From assembly GCA_964390365.1 (NCBI GenBank), contig CAYMHW010000036.1, positions 1 to 22,358 on the forward strand: a stretch of 22,358 nt of DNA, read 5' to 3'. Under the pieces are notes generated by a model. The model saw nothing but the letters and a program-made list of their open reading frames with translations, was not told the origin of the DNA and ran no database searches. Positions 6,332 through 13,238 of the stretch are shown piece by piece (within the stretch, counting starts at the first letter, position 1; each line of letters starts with the position of its first letter). The position numbers and the translations under genes were made by a program. The stretch is from JALQTD01 sp964390365 (GTDB taxonomy: Bacteria; Bacteroidota; Bacteroidia; Flavobacteriales_D; Sanyastnellaceae).

Positions 6332-8938
6332 TTAGGAAATGAGTTCCCGTGCGGCTTGCAATGCTTCGGGCAGGCCATCCGGATTTTTACCGCCGGCTGT
6401 GGCGAAGAAGGGCTGGCCGCCGCCCCCGCCGCGGATGGCGGTGGCGAGTTGCTTCACGATGGCCCCGGCATGCAGGTCGCGGTCCTTCACGACGTCGTCG
6501 CTGATGGCCACAGACAGCGTCGCTTTGCCCTCGGCTTGGCCGCCGAAGACGCCGAAGAAGGGCGCGTGCTCGGCTTTGAGCTGGAATGCGAGGTCCTTGA
6601 GGTCGCCCGGGGGCAGGTCGATGGCGGTGATGAGCACGTTGACGCCGTTGATGGATTCCATTTGGGCCACGAGGTCCGATTTTGCTCCTGCGGCCGCCTG
6701 CTTCTGGAAGCCCTCGACTTCCTTTGTTAAGGCACTGACTTTTTCCAGCAGGTCTTCCACGGCTTTCACTGGGGTCTTCGACTTCAGCAGTTGGTTGAGG
6801 GCGTGGAGGGTTGCGCGCTCTTCGGTGCTGCGTTCGAGCGCGTGCGCGCCGGTGGTGGCTTCAATGCGTCGGATGCCAGCGGCCACCGCCGATTCCGAAA
6901 GGATGCGGAAGGTGCCGAGGCTGCCGGTAGCAGGCGCGTGCGTGCCCCCACACAGTTCTTTGGAGTTCCCAAATTCAATCATCCGGACATCATCCCCGTA
7001 CTTTTCGCCGAACAGCATGAGGGCTCCGGCCGCTTGTGCTTTGGCAATGGGGATGGAACGGTGTTCCTGCAGCGGGAAGTTCGCGAGGATGCGCTCGTTG
7101 ACACGCTCTTCGATGGTTGTGATCTCTTCTTCGGTCAGTCGGGAAAAGTGCGAGAAGTCGAAGCGGAGGGCGTCGGGCTTGACGAGTGAGCCTTTTTGTT
7201 CCACGTGATTGCCGAGCAATTCGCGCAAGGCCTCGTGCAACAAGTGCGTCGCGGTGTGGTTGCGCGCGGCGTCTTCGCGGCGCCGGGCATCGACTTCAAC
7301 GGTAACGGGGGCCGAAGGGTCTTTCGGCAGCGCCGATGTGGAGTGGACGATGAGGTTGTTTTCGCGCTTCGTGTCGAAAATGGCGATGCAATCCCCCCCT
7401 GAGGTCAGGTGGGCCTGGTCGCCGATTTGGCCGCCTCCTTCGGGGTAGCATGGGGTGGTTTCGAGCACGACTTGGTAGAAGCGGCGCTTCTTCGCTTCCA
7501 CCTCGCGGTACTTGAGGATGCGGGTTTCGGTGGTCAATTGATCGTAACCTACGAAGGTGCTGCTGCCTGGTGCGAGTTCCACCCAGTCGTCGGCGGTGAT
7601 CTTGCCGGCTGCGCGGCTGCGCTCTTTGGCCTGGGCCAAAGCCGCCTCGAACCCCGCCTCATCCAAGTGAACCCCGGATTCGCCCGCCATCAACGCGGTC
7701 AAATCCACCGGAAATCCGAAGGTGTCGTACAACTCGAAGACGTCCGCCCCGCTCAGCGTTCCGCCCTCTGGCAGCGCGTCCAGCCGCGCCTGCAACAAAT
7801 CGATGCCTTTCGACAGCGTCCGCAAGAAGGCCTCCTCCTCCTCGAGGATGACCCGCTCGATGAGCTCACCTTGCGCGCGGAGTTCTGGAAACGCTTCGCC
7901 CATGTGGTCCGCAAGCACCGGCACGAGGTGGTGCATGAAGGGCTCCTGCAGGTTCAGGAACGAATACCCGTAGCGGATGGCGCGGCGGAGGATGCGGCGA
8001 ATGACGTACCCCGCACCCGTGTTCGACGGCAGCTGGCCATCGGCGATGCTGAAGGACACCGCGCGGATGTGGTCCGCGATGACCCGGAAGGCCACGTCGG
8101 CCTTGCTGTCCGAAGCGCCGTACTGCGCTCCGCTCAGCGATTCCGTTTTCGCGATCATCGGGCGGAAGACGTCCGTGTCGTAGTTCGATTGCTTGCCCTG
8201 CAAGGCCATGGCGAGGCGCTCGAGGCCCATGCCGGTGTCGATGTGCTGTGCAGGAAGGGACTGCAACGAACCGTTCGCCATGCGATTGAATTGCATGAAC
8301 ACCAGGTTCCAAATCTCCACCACTTGCGGGTGGTCTGCATTGACCAAATCCGCACCCGGCGTTGCCGCCCGCTCCGCCTCACCCCGCAGGTCCACGTGGA
8401 TCTCCGAACACGGCCCACACGGCCCCGTTTCGCCCATCTCCCAAAAGTTGTCCTTCTTCCCCGCCGGCAAGATCCGCTCCTCCGCAATCCACTGCTTCCA
8501 AAAGGCCTTCGCCTCCGTGTCCTCCGGCAAGTTGTCCCCCTCATCGCCAGCAAACACCGTCACATAAAGCCGATCCGGATCCAATCCGTAATGGTCGATG
8601 AGCAGCTCCCAAGCCCACGCGATGGCTTCTTCCTTGAAGTAGTCCCCGAAACTCCAGTTCCCCAACATCTCGAACATCGTGTGGTGGTAGGTGTCCACGC
8701 CCACTTCTTCGAGGTCGTTGTGCTTGCCGCTCACGCGCAGGCATTTCTGCGTATCGGCGATGCGCGCATGCACCACCGGGCTGTTGCCCAAGAACAAATC
8801 CTTGAACGGATTCATGCCTGCGTTGTTGAACATCAGCGTGGGGTCGTCTTTGATGACCATCGGCGCCGAAGGCACGATTTCATGGCCTTTCGAGGCGAAA
8901 AAATCCAAGAAGGTTTGGCGAATAGCGCGGGATTCCAT
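6332..8938 (-). CDS. alaS: Alanine--tRNA ligase
   Basis: This 868-residue cytoplasmic class II synthetase charges tRNA-Ala and hydrolyses mischarged Ser/Gly-tRNA. Length is standard. The N-terminal catalytic core starts with the typical RxxFLDFF...GHEIVPSAP and LMFNNAGMNPFK blocks (motif 1 region, to about residue 60) and continues with TGPCGPCSEIH (171-181) and DTGMGLER (234-241). The editing domain carries HTATH (561-565) and CGGTH (663-667), the four zinc/editing ligands. The C-Ala domain ends with the glycine-rich IRGGGGGQPFFATAGG (about 836-850). The ATG at 8938 gives the family N-terminus. No convincing -7 element was found in the 78 nt before it. The divergent neighbour is an M23 peptidase, an arrangement I recall from other Flavobacteriia. 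Confidence 0.98.
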   Translation of the reverse strand: MESRAIRQTFLDFFASKGHEIVPSAPMVIKDDPTLMFNNAGMNPFKDLFLGNSPVVHARIADTQKCLRVSGKHNDLEEVGVDTYHHTMFEMLGNWSFGDYFKEEAIAWAWELLIDHYGLDPDRLYVTVFAGDEGDNLPEDTEAKAFWKQWIAEERILPAGKKDNFWEMGETGPCGPCSEIHVDLRGEAERAATPGADLVNADHPQVVEIWNLVFMQFNRMANGSLQSLPAQHIDTGMGLERLAMALQGKQSNYDTDVFRPMIAKTESLSGAQYGASDSKADVAFRVIADHIRAVSFSIADGQLPSNTGAGYVIRRILRRAIRYGYSFLNLQEPFMHHLVPVLADHMGEAFPELRAQGELIERVILEEEEAFLRTLSKGIDLLQARLDALPEGGTLSGADVFELYDTFGFPVDLTALMAGESGVHLDEAGFEAALAQAKERSRAAGKITADDWVELAPGSSTFVGYDQLTTETRILKYREVEAKKRRFYQVVLETTPCYPEGGGQIGDQAHLTSGGDCIAIFDTKRENNLIVHSTSALPKDPSAPVTVEVDARRREDAARNHTATHLLHEALRELLGNHVEQKGSLVKPDALRFDFSHFSRLTEEEITTIEERVNERILANFPLQEHRSIPIAKAQAAGALMLFGEKYGDDVRMIEFGNSKELCGGTHAPATGSLGTFRILSESAVAAGIRRIEATTGAHALERSTEERATLHALNQLLKSKTPVKAVEDLLEKVSALTKEVEGFQKQAAAGAKSDLVAQMESINGVNVLITAIDLPPGDLKDLAFQLKAEHAPFFGVFGGQAEGKATLSVAISDDVVKDRDLHAGAIVKQLATAIRGGGGGQPFFATAGGKNPDGLPEALQAARELIS

Positions 8939-8981
8939 GGGGGGGATGCGTTAAAGTGTGAAAAACCGACCGGGGGGTGGC

Positions 8982-9012
8982 TTTGAGGGCGTGAAAATAC
9001 ATCGCACCTTTG
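8982..9012 (+). promoter_or_regulatory. Candidate Bacteroidota promoter for the M23 peptidase gene
   Basis: TTTG (8982-8985), a 19-nt spacer, then CACCTTTG (9005-9012), which is one mismatch from the Bacteroidota -7 consensus TAnnTTTG. The -7 element ends only 4 nt before the ATG at 9017, so the predicted transcript would have almost no leader. Matching elements and correct spacing support it; the transcription start itself is inferred. Confidence 0.55.
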
Positions 9013-9016
9013 CGAA

Positions 9017-9994
9017 ATGCAGAAGCGATTCCATAAGATTCAGTTCAACGAGCGCACCCTCGAGTTGGAGCAGGTGCCCTTCGAACTGAAGGATTACGTC
9101 TTCTTGTTCATCAAACGCGCGTTGCTGTTGGCGGCCATTGCCGGAGGTTCGATTTATGTGTTTGACACGTGGTTTGAGAGTCCCGCGGATTTGGCTCGCG
9201 ATCGCGAGTTGGCTTTTGTGCAGGAGCAGCTCGCTTCCTTGAACGAGGATTTGGGCCAAATGGATGCAGTTTTGGCCGACATTTCGCAGCGCGACGATGC
9301 GATTTACCGCTCCATCTTCGGCACGGACCCGTACCCGAGCCACCTTCGGAACCCCGGGGTCGGCGGGGTGGACCGGACGAAGCACCTGCAGGGGCACGCC
9401 TGGTCCGGCGAGTTGATTGAGGTAACGGACAGGGTTGCGGAACTGCAGCGGAAGTTGGTGGCGCAAAGCCGGAGCTTTGATGAGGTGCTGGATTTGGCCC
9501 GCAACAATTCCGAACTGCTGAAGAGCATCCCGGCCATTCAGCCCGTGCGCAACGAGGACCTGAAGCGCATGGCGAGCGGCTACGGCTACCGCATTCACCC
9601 CATTTACAAGGTGCGCAAGTTCCACTTCGGGATGGACTTTTCTGCTCCGACGGGGACGGAGATTTTTGCCACCGGCGATGGGGAAGTGGTGCTGGCGAAG
9701 CGCAGCTACAACGGCTTCGGTCGCCACGTCATCATCCGCCACGGTTTCGGCTACGAGACGCTGTACGCTCACATGAGCGAAATCCTCGTGAAGCAGGGCG
9801 ATCGGGTTCGCCGGGGCGATCTCATCGGCCTTGTGGGCAGCACCGGAACTTCCGTTGCGCCGCACCTGCATTATGAAGTGCACAAGGACGGTGAGCGCTT
9901 GAACCCCGCTCATTTCTATTTCAACGACCTCACTCCGGAGCAATACGAGGAGCTGTTGATGCAGTCGGAGCAAGAGAACCAAAGTTTCGACTGA
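9017..9994 (+). CDS. M23 family metallopeptidase (LytM/lysostaphin type), membrane-anchored
   Basis: A 325-residue protein predicted to cut peptide cross-bridges in peptidoglycan in the periplasm. One N-terminal membrane anchor (about residues 28-49) follows a short cytoplasmic tail. A region with coiled-coil character (about 60-170) comes next, then the LytM domain (about 185-305). All catalytic and zinc residues are present: H203xxxD207, H252 in YAHM, and HLH at 283-285. Because the active site is complete, it is more likely an active endopeptidase than an EnvC-like activator. The gene diverges from alaS with 78 nt between starts and is followed after 55 nt by a MerR-type regulator. The start follows the family N-terminus; the promoter candidate ends 4 nt before it. 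Confidence 0.93.
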   Translation: MQKRFHKIQFNERTLELEQVPFELKDYVFLFIKRALLLAAIAGGSIYVFDTWFESPADLARDRELAFVQEQLASLNEDLGQMDAVLADISQRDDAIYRSIFGTDPYPSHLRNPGVGGVDRTKHLQGHAWSGELIEVTDRVAELQRKLVAQSRSFDEVLDLARNNSELLKSIPAIQPVRNEDLKRMASGYGYRIHPIYKVRKFHFGMDFSAPTGTEIFATGDGEVVLAKRSYNGFGRHVIIRHGFGYETLYAHMSEILVKQGDRVRRGDLIGLVGSTGTSVAPHLHYEVHKDGERLNPAHFYFNDLTPEQYEELLMQSEQENQSFD

Positions 9995-10049
9995 CCGAAG
10001 TGCGGGAAGCATTCCTTATCTTCATCCCTGATTCTGAATCCGTTCCTGC

Positions 10050-10412
10050 ATGCCGCCTTTGAACAAACCCGTGGAAAAGCGATTCTTCACCATCACCGAA
10101 GTGGCGGCTGAGGTGGGGGAGAACGCGAGCGTGTTGCGGTATTGGGAGAAGGAGTTTCGGCAGTTGACGCCGCGCACGAACGCCCGAGGCAAGCGCTTCT
10201 ACACCCGAAAGGACATCGAATTGATCCAGCGCATTCACGGGCTGGTCCGTCAGCAAGGGTTCACCATTGACGGGGCGCGCAAGGTGTTGCACGGGGACGT
10301 CGAGACCGTTGCGCCGCCGCGCATGGACGAGCGGGAAGCGGCCATCGAGCGGTTGAAGGCCCTGCGGGCGCGCCTTGTGGAGGCCTTGGAGCCGGTTCAG
10401 TGGGTGGATTGA
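10050..10412 (+). CDS. MerR family transcriptional regulator
   Basis: A 120-residue DNA-binding protein. Residues 11-80 form a MerR-type winged helix: FFTITEVAAEVG (helix-turn-helix), NASVLRYWEKEF, then GKRFYTRKDIELIQRIHGLV and a second wing region QQGFTIDGARKVL. The remaining 40 residues are short and rich in charged residues, with no cysteine cluster, so it does not look like a metal sensor; the effector is unknown. It lies 55 nt after the M23 gene on the same strand. Its 3' end overlaps the convergent hldD gene by 16 nt (10397-10412). A weak TATCTTCA (10017-10024) upstream is not good enough to call a promoter. Confidence 0.9.
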   Translation: MPPLNKPVEKRFFTITEVAAEVGENASVLRYWEKEFRQLTPRTNARGKRFYTRKDIELIQRIHGLVRQQGFTIDGARKVLHGDVETVAPPRMDEREAAIERLKALRARLVEALEPVQWVD

Positions 10413-11383
10413 CCCCAGCGTTTTCCGTCCTTCAAGTAGTGTTGGACGTAATCGGTCACCGCGTCTTCGAGGGAGTGAAACGGCGCGTCGTAGCCGATGC
10501 TCCGAAGTTTCGTGAGGTCCGCTTCGGTGAAGTATTGGTAGGTGTCGCGGATGTCCGCCGGCGTGTCGATGAAGCCGATTTTCTCGTGGACGCCCATGGC
10601 GGTGAAGGTGGCTCGAGCCAAATCCAGAAACGTCCTTGCCTCGCCTGATCCGAGGTTGTACAGCCCGTTCGAGGCGGGTTGGCGGTGGTGCATGAGCCAG
10701 GTGCACACGCGGGCCACGTCCTTGACGTAGACGAAATCGCGGCTTTGGTGCCCATCGGCCACATCCGGTCGGTGCGAGCGGAACAGCTTCATCTCGCCGG
10801 TCGCATTGACCTTGTTGAACGTGTGGAACACGACGGAAGCCATGCGGCCCTTGTGGTATTCGTTGGGGCCGAACACGTTGAAGAACTTCAGGCCCGCCCA
10901 GAAGTACGGCGCACGCGGCTGCGCGAGGGCCCATTTATCGAAATCGTTCTTGCTCTCACCGTAAGGGTTCAGCGGCTTGAGTTGCCCGACCAAATCGTGG
11001 TCATCCCGGTAGCCGTGCTCCCCACTGCCATACGTCGCCGCCGAAGAAGCGTAGACGAGCGGCAGCCCGAAGGCGACGCACCGCTCCCAGACCGCCTTGC
11101 TGTATTCCAGGTTGAGCTCGTCGAACAGGGCGCGGTTTTGTTCCGTGGTGTCCGTCCGTGCGCCCAAATGAAAAATGAACTGGACCTGGTGTTCGTTCGC
11201 ATCGAGCCACTCGATGAACTGCGACCGTTCCACCTTCGCCGTGAAGCGCAGGCCCGCGGTGTTCGCGGCTTTGTCCGTCCTCGAAAAGTCGTCGACCAGC
11301 ACGAGGTCGTTGAATCGCAGCGCGTTCAGGTGCGCGGCCAACGCGCTGCCGATGAAGCCCGCCGCTCCGGTAATCACAATCAT
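10397..11383 (-). CDS. hldD: ADP-L-glycero-D-manno-heptose 6-epimerase
   Basis: This 328-residue NAD(P)-dependent short-chain epimerase makes the last step of ADP-heptose synthesis for the LPS inner core. The N-terminus has the Rossmann motif GAAGFIG (6-12). The active site has SSAATYGSG (113-121) and the YxxxK pair Tyr141/Lys145 in NPYGESK. FNVFGPNEYHKGRMASV and the later RDFVYVKDV fit HldD rather than generic galactose epimerases. The open frame continues upstream to 11791, but that part lies antisense to the PTPS gene; the ATG at 11381-11383 begins exactly with MIVITGAAGF. It diverges from the PTPS gene with 39 nt between starts and converges on merR with a 16-nt overlap. It shows that the organism builds heptose-containing LPS. 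Confidence 0.93.
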   Translation of the reverse strand: MIVITGAAGFIGSALAAHLNALRFNDLVLVDDFSRTDKAANTAGLRFTAKVERSQFIEWLDANEHQVQFIFHLGARTDTTEQNRALFDELNLEYSKAVWERCVAFGLPLVYASSAATYGSGEHGYRDDHDLVGQLKPLNPYGESKNDFDKWALAQPRAPYFWAGLKFFNVFGPNEYHKGRMASVVFHTFNKVNATGEMKLFRSHRPDVADGHQSRDFVYVKDVARVCTWLMHHRQPASNGLYNLGSGEARTFLDLARATFTAMGVHEKIGFIDTPADIRDTYQYFTEADLTKLRSIGYDAPFHSLEDAVTDYVQHYLKDGKRWGQSTH

Positions 11384-11388
11384 GGTGC

Positions 11389-11396
11389 GAAGGTAC
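11389..11396 (-). promoter_or_regulatory. Candidate -7 element for hldD
   Basis: On the minus strand TACCTTCG matches TAnnTTTG at 7 of 8 positions and ends 5 nt before the hldD ATG. No good TTTG/TTG lies 19-21 nt upstream, so the call rests on the -7 element and its position. Confidence 0.4.
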
Positions 11397-11405
11397 GGCA
11401 GGGCG

Positions 11406-11413
11406 TATCTTTG
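11406..11413 (+). promoter_or_regulatory. Candidate -7 element for the PTPS-folE operon
   Basis: TATCTTTG is a perfect match to the Bacteroidota -7 consensus TAnnTTTG and ends 9 nt before the ATG at 11423. No clear -33 TTTG was found at the right distance. The element lies within the 39-nt divergent gap shared with hldD, so the two promoters face away from each other and nearly touch. Confidence 0.5.
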
Positions 11414-11422
11414 GCCCATCCG

Positions 11423-11845
11423 ATGAAACAAGTCCACATCACCCGACGCGCGCGCTTCAACGCGGCCCACAAGCTCTGGCACGACGAATGGAGCGAGGAG
11501 AAGAATTTCGAAGTGTTCGGCAAATGCGCCAACCCGAATTGGCACGGCCACAACTTCGAACTGCACGTGACCGTGAAAGGCGCGCCGGATCCGGTGACCG
11601 GTTACTGCATCAACCTCAAGGAGCTCAAGGACATCATCAAGGAATACGTGGAAGAGCCCATCGACCACAAGAACTTGAACCTCGATGTGCCGTTCATGAA
11701 GGGCATCCAGCCGTCGACGGAGAATTTGATCATCGCGATTTGGGAACAAATTGAACCCCACATCCAATCTCGTGGTTGTACCCTGACGCACTTGCGTCTC
11801 TACGAAACGGAAAACAACTACGCGGATTACTATGGCGGAGAATAA
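11423..11845 (+). CDS. 6-pyruvoyl-tetrahydropterin synthase / 6-carboxytetrahydropterin synthase family protein
   Basis: This 140-residue enzyme acts on 7,8-dihydroneopterin triphosphate, the product of the folE enzyme encoded just downstream. Zinc ligands are His16, His41 and His43 (in WHGHNF), the catalytic Cys is Cys35 (GKCANPNW), the Asp-His pair is Asp81-His82, and YETENNYADY closes the chain. Cys35 is six residues before the first His of HGH. That is the spacing of mammalian PTPS (Cys42/His48), not of E. coli QueD (Cys27/His31). The product could therefore be 6-pyruvoyl-tetrahydropterin (biopterin-like route) and not only the queuosine precursor. The frame extends upstream to 10679 over hldD, which I reject. 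The 3' end overlaps folE by 14 nt. Confidence 0.9.
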   Translation: MKQVHITRRARFNAAHKLWHDEWSEEKNFEVFGKCANPNWHGHNFELHVTVKGAPDPVTGYCINLKELKDIIKEYVEEPIDHKNLNLDVPFMKGIQPSTENLIIAIWEQIEPHIQSRGCTLTHLRLYETENNYADYYGGE

Positions 11846-12446
11846 ACGGGCGTTATACGAACGAATTGAACGCTACGACGAGGACGCCGTCGGAGCGTTG
11901 GCGGACAACTACCGCGATGTGTTGGAACGCATCGGAGAGGACGTCGATCGGGAAGGCTTGGTGAAAACGCCGCAGCGCGCGGCAAAGGCGATGGCGGTGA
12001 TGACGGCGGGCATGTACGCCGATCCGGAATCCATTTTGCGCGGGGCCTTGTTCGAAGAAGCGAGCGATGAAATGGTGTGCGTGCGGGACATCGAGTTGTA
12101 CTCGTTGTGCGAGCACCACATGTTGCCCTTCTTCGGGAAAGCCCACGTGGCCTACATTCCGAGCAAGCACATCGTCGGGCTGAGTAAGATTCCTCGGGTG
12201 GTCGATGCCTTTGCGCGTCGCTTGCAGGTTCAAGAGCGTTTGACGGAACAAATCCGCGACTGCATTCAAAACACGTTGCAGGCCCGCGGCGTGGCCGTCA
12301 TCATCGAAGCCCAACACCTGTGCATGCAGATGCGCGGCGTGGAAAAGCAGAACTCCGTCACGACGACGAGTGCGTTCACCGGCGTTTTCCTCGATGACCC
12401 CAAGACGCGGAAGGAGTTCATGAAGCTTGCCCTCAGCAAGCGGTGA
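11832..12446 (+). CDS. folE: GTP cyclohydrolase I
   Basis: This 204-residue enzyme converts GTP to 7,8-dihydroneopterin triphosphate, the entry step for folate, queuosine and biopterin. Zinc ligands Cys93, His96 (SLCEHHMLPF) and Cys164 (HLCMQMRGV) are spaced exactly as Cys110/His113/Cys181 of the E. coli enzyme. The family stretch SKHIVGLSKIPRVVDAFARR (111-130) is intact, as is the C-terminal TTTSAFTGVF. The ATG at 11832 lies inside the end of the PTPS gene, a 14-nt overlap that implies coupled translation. It is the only start that keeps the N-terminal helix. The next gene starts 65 nt later. No terminator is visible after folE. Confidence 0.97.
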   Translation: MAENKRALYERIERYDEDAVGALADNYRDVLERIGEDVDREGLVKTPQRAAKAMAVMTAGMYADPESILRGALFEEASDEMVCVRDIELYSLCEHHMLPFFGKAHVAYIPSKHIVGLSKIPRVVDAFARRLQVQERLTEQIRDCIQNTLQARGVAVIIEAQHLCMQMRGVEKQNSVTTTSAFTGVFLDDPKTRKEFMKLALSKR

Positions 12447-12498
12447 TCCGTTAGAAATCGTTGGCGAAGGCCAGGGCGGGTCAGCAGAAATTCTGTTG

Positions 12499-12506
12499 TT
12501 AATTTG
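12499..12506 (+). promoter_or_regulatory. Candidate -7 element for the Bax inhibitor-1 gene
   Basis: TTAATTTG agrees with TAnnTTTG except at the second base and ends 5 nt before the ATG at 12512. No matching -33 TTTG was found 19-21 nt upstream, so this is weak and rests on its position, which resembles that before other genes here. Confidence 0.3.
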
Positions 12507-12511
12507 GCGCC

Positions 12512-13237
12512 ATGAACGATTACGATTCTCCTCAAATTTTCGACGGCGCCGTCTACCAGGATGAGGCGGCTGTCAGCCGGTTTGTTTCGAATGTCTTTTC
12601 TTGGATGGTCGCTGGCCTGTTGTTGACGGGCACGGTGGCGTATTACTTCGCTGCATCGGGGGCGTGGAGTCTGCTCATCAGCGCCAGCGGGGGCATGTCC
12701 GTGTTGGGTTGGGTGGCGCTGTTGTCGCCCTTCGCTTTCGTCTTGGCGATGAACATGGGGGTGGAGCGCTGGTCCGCCGGGGCGATCGTCGCCTTGTTTC
12801 TCGGTTTCGCGGCGGTCATGGGCATTTCCCTGAGTTCGATTTTCCTGGTTTACGCGGGGACGACCATCTTTCAGGTGTTCGGCATTACGTCGCTGACCTT
12901 CCTGGTCATGGCCATCGTGGGCTACACGACGAAGCAGGACTTGACTTCATTCGGCCAGTTGATGTTCATGGCGCTCATCGGCATCATCCTCGCCAGCGTG
13001 GTGAACTGGTTCTTGGCTTCAGCGGCCTTGGACTACATCATCAGCATCGTGGGCGTGCTCGTCTTCGTGGGCTTGATCGCCTACGACACGCAAAAAGTCA
13101 AGCGCATCGGAGCGGGCGTGGAATATGGAACCGCTTCGGCTACGAAGCTGGCCATCCTCGGCGCCACGGCCTTGTACCTCGATTTCGTCAATTTGTTCTT
13201 GTTCCTCCTTCGGTTGTTCGGAGGGCGTCGGGACTGA
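12512..13237 (+). CDS. Bax inhibitor-1/YccA family membrane protein
   Basis: A 241-residue inner-membrane protein with about seven hydrophobic segments from residue 28 to the end. Family marks: AYDTQKVKRI (190-199) with Asp192, and LYLDFVNLFLFLLRLFG near the C-terminus with Asp224, the two acidic residues linked in YetJ-type members to a pH-gated calcium leak. Function here is by family only. Upstream, TTAATTTG (7 of 8 to TAnnTTTG) ends 5 nt before the ATG, suggesting its own promoter and a very short leader. Its TGA (13235-13237) is separated by one base from the stop of the convergent gene, leaving no space for a terminator. Confidence 0.92.
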   Translation: MNDYDSPQIFDGAVYQDEAAVSRFVSNVFSWMVAGLLLTGTVAYYFAASGAWSLLISASGGMSVLGWVALLSPFAFVLAMNMGVERWSAGAIVALFLGFAAVMGISLSSIFLVYAGTTIFQVFGITSLTFLVMAIVGYTTKQDLTSFGQLMFMALIGIILASVVNWFLASAALDYIISIVGVLVFVGLIAYDTQKVKRIGAGVEYGTASATKLAILGATALYLDFVNLFLFLLRLFGGRRD

Positions 13238-13238
13238 A

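Noticed and set aside
7409..8986. Open frame of 525 codons opposite alaS
   Set aside because: Antisense shadow of a complete alanyl-tRNA synthetase; composition is Arg/His/Val-rich with no recognisable motif.
11384..11791. N-terminal extension of HldD and the reciprocal upstream extension (10679-11422) of the PTPS gene
   Set aside because: Each lies antisense to the other gene; Rossmann and PTPS N-termini begin at 11383 and 11423.
12482..12494. Palindrome CAGAA-A-TTCTG upstream of the Bax inhibitor gene as an operator
   Set aside because: Arms of 5 nt in one copy are expected by chance; no second copy was seen near other promoters.
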